Below are positions 37,263 to 46,381 of a DNA stretch of 64,000 nucleotides, one piece after another. The position numbers were made by a program, and so were the translations under genes. Source of the DNA: Chitinimonas viridis (lineage in GTDB: Bacteria; Pseudomonadota; Gammaproteobacteria; Burkholderiales; Chitinimonadaceae); contig NZ_JAUFPU010000019.1 of the NCBI RefSeq assembly GCF_030409555.1, positions 62,001-126,000 on the forward strand, given 5' to 3'. The notes beneath the pieces are model-generated. The model was not told where the DNA came from and did no database searches. It saw only the letters and a list, made by a program, of their open reading frames with translations. Within the stretch, counting starts at the first letter, position 1; each line of letters starts with the position of its first letter.

Positions 37263-40157
37263 CTATTTGCCGGGTTTTGCGGTGACTTCGAATTCGCCCA
37301 CAAACACGGTTTCGCTTTCTCCCTTGAGCCTTAGGGTAATCATCTGCTCTTTGGCGGTAGCCTTGCCAAAGCCCGTGGTGAGCTTGAGCTGCAGGGTGGT
37401 TTCGCCGCTCACTACCTGTTGCCGCTGGCCATAGAAATTGGCTTCAATCTTGTACTTGCCCGGCTTCGCTTGCTTAAGCGAGAACTCCTCTGGCCCATAG
37501 CCGCCGGTAAAGTCGCGTGACATGCGCCCGCCCTGGTAGGTCAATCGGTGGGCGTAATAGCATTTCTCGCCATTGGGGTCGGTGACCCACAGATCCATAT
37601 CGCTGTTGTCCGCATCCCAGGTCAGCACGGCACGGATGTCGAGAGGCAGGTTGCGTAGCAGCCGGCCATCTATCTGGCGGGTGTCGAGCTTGGTGGGCGC
37701 ATGGGCCGCGATGGCGTTGAGTTCGGCCAGGGCGATCAGTTCCACCTCGGCAAAACGATCGTCCCAGGGACGGGTAATCACTTCATAGAGGGTATCGATG
37801 GCGTCCTGGTGGCGCTGCTGTGCGGCGTAGGCCAGCCCCAGGTCGCGGAAAGACTGCGGTTCCTCCTCGGCCATCTGGCGTACGCGCTCGAACACCGGTA
37901 CGGCGAGCTCCGGCGAGCCGGCTTGCAGCAGGCGGTAGCCCAGTATGCGCAGCACTTGCCGGTTCTCCAGGTCCATTTCAGCGAGGTTGGAGAGTATGCG
38001 CAGCGCCAAGTCGCGCTGGCCTTTGTCCAGAAAGATATCGGCGGCATCCAGGTAGAAGGCGCTGCTATTGAGATAGCTGGGCTTTTCGTCCAGGTAGATC
38101 TGGTAACGCTGCTCGCTGGTGGCGGCGCGTAACCGGCGGGCATAGGGGGCATTGGCCTGCCAGGGTTTGAGCGCAATGCTGATATCGGCCGGCGGCGCGC
38201 CGTTGTCATCGGCTACAGCGCTCACGGCTTTGCTGCGAACTGCACTGGCGGGTGCGGGGGCGGGCATAGGGGCTGCGGCTGCCATGGGCGGCGCACCGGC
38301 CATCTCGGCGGCCATGCCGGCCGTGCCTATTTCTGCTTCTGCCTGGCGCTTTGCTGGCTTTGGCCGTGGTGGGTTGCCTTTGGGCCAGGTTTGTTCCCAC
38401 CAACTGATTTTCTCCTGGAATTCCCGCACTACGTCTTCCAACTGCTTGGTGCGGGCTTGCACGCGCATGCGCACTAGGCCTGCCCGGATTTTCTCGAAGC
38501 GGGGCAGGTAGTCGGCCGGCGGCGTGATGTCGTAGCGGGCATAGTCGTCCACGTTATCCAGCACCAGCAAGGAGGTTTCGCCGGTGACCAGGCTGAAGCG
38601 CTTACCCAGGCGGGTGATTTCGCTCTGATTCAGTTGTGGCTCGGCACCCAATTGGGCAATGCGGTAACGCGCCCACAGGCTGGCAGCGTGGGGGTGCTCG
38701 GGGGCATCGGTACGCAGGGCGATGCGTTGCTCGCTTGCCTGGCCGTTGAGCAGGAGCTTGATGCGCAAGGTGTCATTGGCGCTGCGCAGGCGGCCGGCGA
38801 TGCGCAGCAGGCCATCCTCGGCATAGGGCGAGGCGGCCACCAATTGCTCGGCGCTGTCGGCGGCCAGGCCGACGATGCGGGCTTCGTCATTCAGCAGTTT
38901 TTTTGCGGCCAGCGGCACGTCCTGCGCGCTGCCAAGCTGGATGGCACGGCCGCCATACAGGCTGGCCAGGGCGCCAAGGCGGGTGCTGTCGCCGCCGTTG
39001 CTGCTGTCTATGGCATAGAGCCGCTGGTGGCTGGCCAGCTTGGGAAAGCTGCCGCTGCCATAGTTGGCCAGACCGTCGGAGAACAGCAGGTATTCGGCGG
39101 TGCCGGGGTGGGGCTGCCAGCCGTCCAGGGCGGTTGCACCGTCATATTGGGTGGCCTGCAGCGCGCTGCGCAAGGCCTCCCAGTTACCGTTGACGATGCG
39201 GAAATGCTGCGCAGCTTCGGCCCGGTCACGCAGGCGCACCAGGCGCACCTCGCCATTGCCCATGGCGGAAAAGTAGCGGTCCAGCAGGGCAAGTTCAGCC
39301 GCATGCTGCCGGCGGGTGCCAGAGCTGGAGCTATCCCACAGTAGGCCTATCTGCCGGGGTAGTGTGCGCGGTGTGGCGGTATCGGCAACAGGCAGTTCGG
39401 CCACAAAGAAGTGTTCGCCATCGAAGGGCTGGCGGTAGACGGTAGGCGCTGCAGCTGTCGGCCATTGCAGCTGCAACTGACCACGCGGGGTAAAGTTGTC
39501 ACGGCTGAGTACGGCGCTATAGCCCTGCGCACTGGGCTTGAACTGTAATTGGGTCAGCGCGCCTTGCAGCTTGGGAGCATGGCTGCTGGGCAGATCGACG
39601 GCAAGGCGGAAATCGGCTACCGCGTTGAAATGGTCCAGCGGCAGGCGGTAGCTGTATTGCTGACCGTCGCGGGGGATGGATTCGCTGACGCGTATCTGCA
39701 CCCGCCGCTCGCCTTGGGCGGGGATGGGGTAGATGCGCAGGCGGAAGAAGTGCCCGGCGGTGGATTCCAGCAGGGCAGGATCGACCTGGCGGCGCTCTAT
39801 GGACTCGAAGACCTCGCGCCCTTTGGCTTTTTCTACCGGTACGGCTGGCCTCATGGCGCCGTCTATGTCCAGTGCGAAGCCGGCAACTTGCTGGTGCGGT
39901 AGCAACGGGAACTGCAGATTGCCCTCCAACTGCCTGCCATTGGGGTTGTGAAAGGTCATGTCCAGGGTGGTCTCGGCTTGGCTGCCGGCCACGCGGACGC
40001 GGACGTCGAGTTGCTGTAGCTGTATGGGCACCTCATTACCACGGGTGCCGCTGATGATGGGCTGCGGTATGGGCAGATTGATCACCGGCGGCGAGGCGGC
40101 CAGCAGCAGGGGGGTGGCCAGACTGGCCAGGCAAGCGCGCCAGAGTGCGTGTGACAT
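37263..40157 (-). CDS. Large exported protein with VIT, vWA-like, TPR-like and DUF2135 domains
   Basis: 964 aa with a signal peptide ending about residue 21 (LLLAASPPV). A VIT domain (about 45-180: LDVRVRVAGSQAETTLDMTFHNPNGRQLEGNLQFPL, then KAKGREVFESIERRQVDPALLE) is followed by a von Willebrand A-like region with a DSSSSG MIDAS-like motif in IGLLWDSSSSGTRR, a proline/alanine-rich linker (about 590-650), TPR-like helices, and a C-terminal DUF2135 beta domain (LTWDADNSDMDLWVTDPNGEKCYYAH). VIT-vWA proteins of bacteria act in the envelope, often at the outer membrane; the exact role is unknown. It is transcribed away from the FliD-like gene. Confidence 0.85.
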   Translation of the reverse strand: MSHALWRACLASLATPLLLAASPPVINLPIPQPIISGTRGNEVPIQLQQLDVRVRVAGSQAETTLDMTFHNPNGRQLEGNLQFPLLPHQQVAGFALDIDGAMRPAVPVEKAKGREVFESIERRQVDPALLESTAGHFFRLRIYPIPAQGERRVQIRVSESIPRDGQQYSYRLPLDHFNAVADFRLAVDLPSSHAPKLQGALTQLQFKPSAQGYSAVLSRDNFTPRGQLQLQWPTAAAPTVYRQPFDGEHFFVAELPVADTATPRTLPRQIGLLWDSSSSGTRRQHAAELALLDRYFSAMGNGEVRLVRLRDRAEAAQHFRIVNGNWEALRSALQATQYDGATALDGWQPHPGTAEYLLFSDGLANYGSGSFPKLASHQRLYAIDSSNGGDSTRLGALASLYGGRAIQLGSAQDVPLAAKKLLNDEARIVGLAADSAEQLVAASPYAEDGLLRIAGRLRSANDTLRIKLLLNGQASEQRIALRTDAPEHPHAASLWARYRIAQLGAEPQLNQSEITRLGKRFSLVTGETSLLVLDNVDDYARYDITPPADYLPRFEKIRAGLVRMRVQARTKQLEDVVREFQEKISWWEQTWPKGNPPRPKPAKRQAEAEIGTAGMAAEMAGAPPMAAAAPMPAPAPASAVRSKAVSAVADDNGAPPADISIALKPWQANAPYARRLRAATSEQRYQIYLDEKPSYLNSSAFYLDAADIFLDKGQRDLALRILSNLAEMDLENRQVLRILGYRLLQAGSPELAVPVFERVRQMAEEEPQSFRDLGLAYAAQQRHQDAIDTLYEVITRPWDDRFAEVELIALAELNAIAAHAPTKLDTRQIDGRLLRNLPLDIRAVLTWDADNSDMDLWVTDPNGEKCYYAHRLTYQGGRMSRDFTGGYGPEEFSLKQAKPGKYKIEANFYGQRQQVVSGETTLQLKLTTGFGKATAKEQMITLRLKGESETVFVGEFEVTAKPGK

Positions 40158-40479
40158 GTTGCTTCCTTAGGGTGAGCGGCATTGCTGGGTTAAACGGTGC
40201 TGCTGCGGTAAATGGGTTAACTGGTGGTGACGAAAAGTGGGGGGTATTTTCTTGCTTTGAAAGCAAGCCAGTATTGGGAGGTAGGCAGTGGCGCCAAACA
40301 CGGGCGGCATACGGCTTGCTCAAGTTATGGCACAAATGGTCGATGGTAGACCTTGCAGCTATCTGAGGAAGGTAGACGCGCCACACTGTTGGGCTGGTGA
40401 TGATTGGGTTAACTTACTGTTTTGGCTCGATTATTGCTTAGGTTTTTGCGGGGGCGTGCAAGTTGACGCAGGAGGCAAT
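40158..40479. other. Divergent promoter region, VIT gene / FliD-like gene
   Basis: 322 bases of non-coding DNA between divergent genes. A small perfect hairpin CTTGCTTTGAAAGCAAG lies near 40252-40268. AT content is raised around 40400-40440. A longer frame of the FliD-like gene back to 40288 is not supported, since its ribosome-binding site is at 40471. Confidence 0.5.
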
Positions 40480-41448
40480 ATGGCGATCAAAGGTATAGAA
40501 GCGGGCGGTTTCAACTACGCCCAGTTGAACAAGGCTGTGGCCGATAGCAAGACGGCGGATACGGCCCATGAGGATTTTGCGGTCAAGCTGGCCAGCTTCA
40601 AGGCACAGGCCATGGGGGCGCTGCTGGGGTCGGTTGGCGGCAATGGTGAGCAGGGTGGGGGGCTGGATGGCGTATTCGGCACCCAGAGTAGCAACAGCAC
40701 AGGCCTGGATGCCATTCTGTCGCCCAGCCACCTTACGGCGAAATCACAGGTAGGTGGCCTGAACCCGGCTGGGTACAACATGGCCCTGTTTGACCCGCAG
40801 GCTGGCTACAACATGATGAGCCTGATCAACAACCGCGAAGTGAGCTACAAGGCACAGTATGAGGGGCTAAGCCGTCTGCAGCCTGCCGTAACACGGATGC
40901 AGCAGCTGGGCACCAGCCTGGGTGGAATGACAGCCGAGATGGCGCCAGCTGACGTCAAGGCCCAAGTGCAGGGCTTTGTGGCACAGTACAACAGCTGGAT
41001 CAAGGACTTTGAGGTAGACATGCAGCCCGGTGGTGCCCTGGCCGACAGCAGTGCGGCCAAGGTGACGCGGCATGAGCTGGAGCAGAACCTGACCAGCCCT
41101 TTCAATGGCGCGGTTCACGGTGTGCAGGGCATGCGCGCGCTAGGGGTGACCATAGACCCGGTCACGCATATGGCTAGCCTGGATGCTGCCACGCTGGATG
41201 CTGTGCTGGCTGAAAAGCCGCTAGGCGTGGTGGCGACGGTGCGTGAGTTTGCTGGCAACTTTGCCAAATCGGCCGAACTGCTCAACCAAGCGGATAACTT
41301 TATCCCACGACAGTTGGACAACCTGGGTCGGGCCCTGGCCTATATCGGTGCCAACAAGAGTGCCTGGCAAGCCGAGTTTGGTATGGGCGATGCTGCTCAA
41401 CCGCTGACCAAGCAGGTGGCCCAGGCCTTGGCGGCGTATAAGGCATAG
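40480..41448 (+). CDS. FliD_C-like protein outside a flagellar cluster
   Basis: 322 aa, no signal peptide. The central part reads like the C-terminal half of a flagellar cap protein: FVAQYNSWIKDFEVDMQPGGALADSSAAKVTRHELEQNL, then GMRALGVTIDPVTHMASLDAATLDAVLAEKP, parallel to the FliD_C pattern of YNxL..., GALxGDS..., LGI..D..GxLxLDxxKL. The N-terminal 110 residues are glycine- and serine-rich and unassigned. GGAGG at 40471-40475 fixes the start. No other flagellar gene is near; it lies just ahead of gspA-gspB. It may be a flagellar accessory protein or a reused fold. Confidence 0.68.
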   Translation: MAIKGIEAGGFNYAQLNKAVADSKTADTAHEDFAVKLASFKAQAMGALLGSVGGNGEQGGGLDGVFGTQSSNSTGLDAILSPSHLTAKSQVGGLNPAGYNMALFDPQAGYNMMSLINNREVSYKAQYEGLSRLQPAVTRMQQLGTSLGGMTAEMAPADVKAQVQGFVAQYNSWIKDFEVDMQPGGALADSSAAKVTRHELEQNLTSPFNGAVHGVQGMRALGVTIDPVTHMASLDAATLDAVLAEKPLGVVATVREFAGNFAKSAELLNQADNFIPRQLDNLGRALAYIGANKSAWQAEFGMGDAAQPLTKQVAQALAAYKA

Positions 41449-41599
41449 TGCAGCGGGCCCGGCTGCCGTGGCTGTTTTGCCAGCTACGGCAGTTATTGCC
41501 GCCTGTTTGCCACGGGTGGGTCGGCCGTGCTTGCATAAGACAGCGGCGCGGCGCTGATTCGGCGATAATGCGGGCCTTCTGTTGATGGCCCTGTCCCGC

Positions 41600-43240
41600 A
41601 TGTACCTGCGTCACTTTGCCCTGAACGAGGCGCCGTTTTCCATCGCGCCGGATCCCCGTTACCTGTATATGAGCCAGCGCCACCAGGAAGCCTTGGCGCA
41701 TCTGCTCTATGGCTTGAGCGGCGATGGCGGCTTTGTGGTGCTTAGCGGCGAGGTGGGGGCGGGCAAGACCACGGTATGCCGCTGCCTGCTGGAGCAGATA
41801 CCGGCCAGCTGTGATCTGGCCTATGTATTCAACCCCAAGCTCACTGCAGAAGAGCTGCTGGCTACGCTCTGCAGCGAGTTTGGCATTGTGCCGCCTGCGC
41901 CGGACCACAGCATCAAGGCCCTGGTCGATGCGCTCAACAGTTTTTTGCTGGCAGGTCACGCACAGGGTCGCCATGCGGTAGTGATCATCGACGAGGCGCA
42001 GAATCTCTCGGCCGAGGTGCTGGAACAGATGCGCCTGTTGACCAATCTGGAGACCAACGAGCGCAAGCTGTTGCAGATCATCCTGGTAGGACAGCCTGAG
42101 CTTGACGAAATGCTGGCGCGGCCCTCATTGCGCCAGTTGGCCCAACGTGTGGTGGCCCGGTACCACCTGGCGGCGCTAAGCCGGGCCGAGGTTGCCGCCT
42201 ATGTACGGCATCGTTTGCAGGTGGCGGGCTGCAATCGACCGTTGTTTGCGGATTCCCTGATGGCCACGCTCTATCGCCTGAGCGGTGGCGTGCCACGGCT
42301 GGTCAACCTGCTGTGCGACCGCGCACTGCTGGGTGCTTACACCGAGGGTAAGCAGACGGTGAGTCGACGCATTCTGGTACGCGCTGCCAGCGAGGTATTG
42401 CCGCTGGCCCACAAGCGTGCCGGCCCGCGTTGGTGGCCTTGGGCGGGCGTGGCAACGCTAGGCCTGGCAGGCTTGGGACTGAAACTGTTGTTTACTGCGC
42501 AGCAAGCTGCCTTGCCCGCAGGGCCCGTGCCGGCACCTGTACCTGTGGCCGCACCTGCGGCAGCGCCGGTCAGCAAGAAGGCACCGTTGGTTGTTGCCAC
42601 GCCACCCGTGGCAAAGCCCAGTCCCCCACCTGCCAGGGTACTGCCCGATTTGAGCTGGCCAGACGAGGCGGCGCGCCCGCAGGCGCTAGACACAGCCTTT
42701 GCCGGCCTCTACCAAGCCTGGGGGCTGGATTACGACCCGACCGAGCGCTGCCCCAAGGTGGCTGCATTGCGCTGCCGCAATGCGCGGGGCGGGCTGGAGG
42801 AGTTGCGCCAGTTTGATAGACCCGCTGTACTGTATCTGGTGGACGCGACCGAGCGGGAGGTGCCGGCCTTGCTGCAGAGCCTTGATGCACAATCGGTCGG
42901 TCTGCTGATAGCAGGACAGCCGCAGCGCATCAGTCCTGCCGAGCTGGCGCGGTATTGGTCTGGCCGATATACCTTGCTGTGGCGTGCGCCAGATGCGCCA
43001 CCGGGAGCCGTACGGTTGGGCGATGGTGGCACGCTGGTAGCCTGGCTGGCCAGGCAACTGGATGCCCTGGAGCATCGCTCGGGCACACCCCCTGTGTTTG
43101 ACGAAGCCCTGCGCGCACGAGTAAAGCAGTTTCAGCTGGCGCAAGGCCTGGCACCGGATGGCCAGGTAGGTGCGCAGACGCTGGTCAGGCTCAGCCTGGT
43201 GGGCGATGTGGCGGCGCCCAGCCTGAGTGGGAGGAACTGA
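41600..43240 (+). CDS. gspA: GspA/ExeA-like secretion ATPase with peptidoglycan-binding domain
   Basis: About 546 aa. An AAA domain has Walker A GEVGAGKT at residues 50-57, Walker B VVIIDEAQN and the family N-terminus MYLRHFALNEAPFSIAPDPRYLY. One transmembrane helix (about 283-302) is followed by a proline/alanine-rich periplasmic linker and a C-terminal PG_binding_1 domain (ALRARVKQFQLAQGLAPDGQVGAQTLVRL). ExeA with ExeB inserts or assembles the type II secretion secretin through peptidoglycan. Starts at 41585 and 41600 are both possible; the latter fits the family N-terminus. No other gsp genes lie in the window. Confidence 0.88.
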   Translation: MYLRHFALNEAPFSIAPDPRYLYMSQRHQEALAHLLYGLSGDGGFVVLSGEVGAGKTTVCRCLLEQIPASCDLAYVFNPKLTAEELLATLCSEFGIVPPAPDHSIKALVDALNSFLLAGHAQGRHAVVIIDEAQNLSAEVLEQMRLLTNLETNERKLLQIILVGQPELDEMLARPSLRQLAQRVVARYHLAALSRAEVAAYVRHRLQVAGCNRPLFADSLMATLYRLSGGVPRLVNLLCDRALLGAYTEGKQTVSRRILVRAASEVLPLAHKRAGPRWWPWAGVATLGLAGLGLKLLFTAQQAALPAGPVPAPVPVAAPAAAPVSKKAPLVVATPPVAKPSPPPARVLPDLSWPDEAARPQALDTAFAGLYQAWGLDYDPTERCPKVAALRCRNARGGLEELRQFDRPAVLYLVDATEREVPALLQSLDAQSVGLLIAGQPQRISPAELARYWSGRYTLLWRAPDAPPGAVRLGDGGTLVAWLARQLDALEHRSGTPPVFDEALRARVKQFQLAQGLAPDGQVGAQTLVRLSLVGDVAAPSLSGRN

Positions 43241-43241
43241 G

Positions 43242-43919
43242 ATGTCTTATATATTGGACGCACTGCAAAAAGCAGAGCGCGAGCGCAAGATGGGGGCGGT
43301 GCCAACGCTCCATACCACCCTGGCAGCACCCATGCCGGAGGTGCGTCCCACCCAATGGTTCTATCTGATTTTGGCGCTGATACTGGTGGCCTGCGGCGTC
43401 TTGATAGGCTGGCTGCAACCCTGGCGCAAGGCGGATGCCGCGGTACCCGCTTCTGCACCGGTAGTGCAACGCATCGAACCCGCCCAGCCGGTTGAGGCGG
43501 CTGCGCCGCTGCCCACTGCATCGGCGGCACCACCCGTAGCGGTCAATGTGCCACCAGCAGTGCCGGTAGACCCTGCGCCTACTCCCTCGCCGATAGCGCA
43601 ACCAGTACCTGCTGCCGCTGTTACCACAAGGCCTGCGCCGCCTGTTGCTGCGCCAGCACCCACTGCGTCAGCCCCGCAGCCGCTTGGCGAACCACCGTTG
43701 CTGGATACCTTGCCAGCGGGGCTACGCCAGGGCATACCTGCCATGACGGTGCTGGTGCATTCGTATTCCAGCCAGCGTAAGGACAGGGTGGTGATGATCA
43801 ACAACAAGCCCCTGCACGAAGGCGACTACCTGACACCAGAGGTCAGGCTGGAAGAGATCACCCCCGAGGGGATGATCTTCATCTACAAGGGGGTGAGGTT
43901 CAGGACGGGCGTGCGTTAG
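43242..43919 (+). CDS. gspB: GspB/ExeB-like general secretion pathway protein
   Basis: 225 aa. The N-terminus MSYILDALQKAERERKMG is the standard GspB start, followed by one transmembrane helix (about 39-58), a long proline/alanine-rich periplasmic spacer (about 65-155) and a C-terminal domain ending in RKDRVVMINNKPLHEGDYL...GVRFRTGVR (GspB/T2SSB fold). It partners GspA. GGAGG precedes the ATG and the gene begins one base after the gspA stop. A terminator follows. Confidence 0.93.
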   Translation: MSYILDALQKAERERKMGAVPTLHTTLAAPMPEVRPTQWFYLILALILVACGVLIGWLQPWRKADAAVPASAPVVQRIEPAQPVEAAAPLPTASAAPPVAVNVPPAVPVDPAPTPSPIAQPVPAAAVTTRPAPPVAAPAPTASAPQPLGEPPLLDTLPAGLRQGIPAMTVLVHSYSSQRKDRVVMINNKPLHEGDYLTPEVRLEEITPEGMIFIYKGVRFRTGVR

Positions 43920-43941
43920 TGGGCGTGCGAGTGGAAATACG

Positions 43942-43966
43942 AAAAAGGGGCTTTTAGCCCCTTTTC
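43942..43966. terminator. Bidirectional terminator after gspB and the peroxidase transcript
   Basis: AAAAGGGGCT (43943-43952) and AGCCCCTTTT (43956-43965) form a ten-base stem with a three-base loop; A- and T-rich arms serve both directions. Confidence 0.85.
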
Positions 43967-43981
43967 TCACATCTTCTGCAG

Positions 43982-44117
43982 ATCAGACGCTCGCTGACAG
44001 CATCTCAGCCTTCAGTGTCTTGACACATTTATCTGCTGTAACGCCAAGTTCCTTCTTCAAAGACTTGGCGTAGCGCGCCAGCTCTGAGCGCTGGTGGTGG
44101 TCAGATCGCGCCCCTGC
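43982..44117 (-). other. Short unexplained stretch with relic-like frame and hairpin
   Basis: Between the peroxidase stop and the terminator. On the minus strand the peroxidase frame, after its TAG, stays open for about 45 codons and contains RSELARYAKSLKKELGVTADKCVKTLKAEM, a protein-like amphipathic stretch without a usable start codon. A 9-bp perfect inverted repeat ACGCCAAGT / ACTTGGCGT lies at 44041-44071. It may be the tail of a lost gene or 3' untranslated RNA. Confidence 0.35.
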
Positions 44118-45443
44118 CTAGTTCGCCGCAGCCACACACTGGGCCGGCTGCCGGTAGGCAGCAGGGTTTTGTGGGTCGTAGCCGTCAGTCAACGTACACA
44201 GGAAAGCTGTCATGTCACGAATCTCGGCTTCGTTCAACGCGGGCGGGCCGTTGCGGCGGAACGGAGGGCCTTGGGTGATATTGCCGGTCAGCGCGGTTGG
44301 CAAATCGTTGTAGCGGATATCTGCCGAGCCATCGGCCTTGGTGTACCAGCGTGCCGGCGTGAGTTCACGGCTGGTGTAGAAGCTGATGACTTGGTTGAGC
44401 GTGCTGAATATGCCGTTATGAAAGTAAGCCTGTTTCACCGCCACGTTGCGCAAGGTCGGCACCCTGAACATGCCGCAGAGCGCGCGATTGCCGGCAAGGT
44501 CGGTGCGGACGGGGCCGCATAGCCCCATATCGTAGTACAGGTGATTGGGCGCACCCAGATTGGCTCCGTTGGCGGTGATGAAACCGGGCAGGGCGGTATC
44601 GTCGCGGTTGTAAGGGATGGCCCAGTTGCGGGGTATGCCCAGGTTACGGTAGCTATGGTCGGTAAACAGGGCAGGCACGCCGCCTGTTGGGCGTGCTGTG
44701 TGGCAGCTGGCGCAGTTGCCGCGATTGGGGTCATTGAACAGGCGCTGGCCATTCGCTTCTCTTGGGCTGAAGCGGGCGCGGCCATTGGTGACGGCGTCGA
44801 ACTTGCTGTTGAATAGCCTGAAACTGGGCTCCTCTTGCTCGTAGGCTGCGATGGCACGGCCCATGGCGGCTAGCGTTGCGTCCGGGTTATTGAGCGTGGC
44901 GGCACCAAATACCGTACGGAACTGCGTCAGGTAGGGACGTGTGCGCAGGCGCTGCAGTACCTCGGCCGCGCTGCGGTTGCCCATTTCAAAGGCGGTCAGG
45001 AAAGGGCCTTGGGCCTGTATCGCCAAGGTATTGGCGCGGCCGTCGTGCAGCAGCCCGCCGCGGGCTGGGCTGGGGCGGGGCTGGCCAGGGGGCGGTGGTG
45101 GGTTCAGGGTGAAAGTGGGCACGAAACGGGTATAGCTTGCCGTAGGCGTATTGCGCAGCCCCTGCAGATCAAGCGCGGCACCACCCAATTGCACAGCCAG
45201 ATTGTTAGGGGCCGAGAAGCTGTTGCCCGGATGATGGCAACTGGCGCAGGACTGTCGCCCTGATGCAGAGAGGTTGGGGTCGAAGAACAGGCTGCGGCCT
45301 ATGCTGGCCGTGGCGGAGAGACCCGTGGCCGGTATGGGGAGGGGCTGGGGTGGTTCTGCTGCTGCAGCAAGGCCAGCCAGCAATATGCTGGCGATCTGGC
45401 CCAGCAAACGGCCTGGCTGTGGATAGGACTTGGCTGTTGTCAT
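44118..45443 (-). CDS. Di-heme cytochrome c peroxidase (MauG/CcpA family)
   Basis: 441 aa. A signal peptide (about residues 1-29, ending in GLAAAAE) exports it. Two CxxCH heme sites are at Cys66-His70 (SCASCHH) and Cys244-His248 (NCASCHT). Between them are FDPNLSASGRQSCASC, LRNTPTASYTRF, GGLLHDGRANTL and YEQEEPSFRLFNSKFDA; the C-terminal FRVPTLRNVAVKQAYFHNGIFSTLNQVISFY is a family hallmark. Such enzymes reduce hydrogen peroxide in the periplasm; MauG relatives oxidise other substrates. GGGGAGA precedes the ATG at 45443. The promoter carries the direct-repeat box shared with the nearby kinase operon. Confidence 0.92.
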   Translation of the reverse strand: MTTAKSYPQPGRLLGQIASILLAGLAAAAEPPQPLPIPATGLSATASIGRSLFFDPNLSASGRQSCASCHHPGNSFSAPNNLAVQLGGAALDLQGLRNTPTASYTRFVPTFTLNPPPPPGQPRPSPARGGLLHDGRANTLAIQAQGPFLTAFEMGNRSAAEVLQRLRTRPYLTQFRTVFGAATLNNPDATLAAMGRAIAAYEQEEPSFRLFNSKFDAVTNGRARFSPREANGQRLFNDPNRGNCASCHTARPTGGVPALFTDHSYRNLGIPRNWAIPYNRDDTALPGFITANGANLGAPNHLYYDMGLCGPVRTDLAGNRALCGMFRVPTLRNVAVKQAYFHNGIFSTLNQVISFYTSRELTPARWYTKADGSADIRYNDLPTALTGNITQGPPFRRNGPPALNEAEIRDMTAFLCTLTDGYDPQNPAAYRQPAQCVAAAN

Positions 45444-45504
45444 GATGGTCTCCCCGCAGTCGGCGGTATGGGTGGTGGCACAGTTGATACTGTGCGGGGA
45501 GACT

Positions 45505-45521
45505 GTGGAGCAATCGTGGAG
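45505..45521 (-). promoter_or_regulatory. Direct-repeat box upstream of the peroxidase gene (OmpR-type site)
   Basis: Plus strand GTGGAG-CAATC-GTGGAG, i.e. CTCCAC-N5-CTCCAC on the transcribed side: two identical hexamers 11 bp apart. It lies 61 bases upstream of the start codon. OmpR/PhoB-family regulators typically bind hexamer direct repeats with this helical spacing. The same arrangement occurs at 48270-48286. Confidence 0.6.
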
Positions 45522-45529
45522 ACGCGAAG

Positions 45530-45681
45530 CGGCAATGCAGTGAATGGCCGTTTTCCAGATCAACCTTGCGGGTTTGCTGCCACCCCAAAAGACGGTGGTG
45601 TGGCAAGCCACTCATGGCGCCTGTATTGCTGGGCTGCTTGTGCCTTGCCTGGCATCCGGCAAGACATTGCACGGGCGCTTG
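45530..45681. repeat. Degenerate, truncated copy D of the palindromic element
   Basis: GCAGTGAATGGCCGTTTTCC (about 45536-45555) followed by CAGATCAACC, then diverged versions of the CTTGCC...GGCATCCGGCAAG segment and an altered end AAGACATTGCACGGGCGC. This matches the right two-thirds of copy B in the same orientation. The left end and central hairpin are missing. It fills most of the gap between the peroxidase promoter and the regulator gene. Confidence 0.65.
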
Positions 45682-45712
45682 GCGATGCTAGGCTGGGTTT
45701 TGTTAGCAGCGC

Positions 45713-46381
45713 TTATTCGTAGCGGTAACCTACACCGTAGACGGAGTGTATGACTTCGCGCTCGCCCAGAACGGCGGCAATCTTCTTGCGCAGGTTCTTG
45801 ATATGGCTATCCACGGCGCGATCAAACACTTCTGCGCCTTCGCTGTGGGCCAGCTCCAGCAATTGGGTGCGTGAATAGATGCGCCCCGGCGCCGCCAACA
45901 GCACGCCCAATAGCCGGTACTCCTGCGGTGTGAGGCTCAGCAACTGGCCCTGGCAGCGTATGCGCTGGCTGGCGATATCGTTGTCGAACAATGGCGGCAG
46001 TACCGGCGCTGTGGGCTGGCTGCGCCGCATCAGGGCTTGTACCCGGGCGACCAGTTCGCGGGGGCTGAAAGGTTTGCACAGGTAATCATCAGCACCAACT
46101 TCAAACCCCAGCAAGCGGTCGATCTCTTCCACCCGGGCGGTCACCATGATGATGGGTAAGGCGCTCGTTAACCGTATCTGCTGGCATAGGCTGATACCGT
46201 CGATGCCTGGCAGCATCAGATCCAGTACCAACAGGGCAGGCGCTTGCCGGGCGATATGGGCGAGTACCTGGTCGCCCCGTTCCAGATGATCAACTGTGTA
46301 TCCGGCCTGGGCCAGATAGGCCACCATGACTTCGGCGATGCGGGGTTCGTCTTCTACCAGCAGGATGCGTGGTGGATTCAT
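45713..46381 (-). CDS. OmpR-family response regulator
   Basis: 222 aa. The receiver (about 5-118) has EDE, the phosphoacceptor in LVLDLMLPGIDG and Lys in LCKPFSP. A winged-helix Trans_reg_C domain (about 130-220) includes LTPQEYRLLGVLLAAPGRIYSRTQLL and VDSHIKNLRKKI...VYGVGYRYE. It resembles BaeR-type regulators. The ATG overlaps the kinase stop by four bases, so it is translated from the same mRNA as its cognate kinase. It is the best candidate to bind the CTCCAC direct repeats in front of this operon and of the peroxidase gene. Confidence 0.94.
   Translation of the reverse strand: MNPPRILLVEDEPRIAEVMVAYLAQAGYTVDHLERGDQVLAHIARQAPALLVLDLMLPGIDGISLCQQIRLTSALPIIMVTARVEEIDRLLGFEVGADDYLCKPFSPRELVARVQALMRRSQPTAPVLPPLFDNDIASQRIRCQGQLLSLTPQEYRLLGVLLAAPGRIYSRTQLLELAHSEGAEVFDRAVDSHIKNLRKKIAAVLGEREVIHSVYGVGYRYE

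Noticed and set aside
40325-40345. TGGCAC as a sigma-54 promoter before the FliD-like gene
   Set aside because: The second element (TTGC) is missing at the required spacing.
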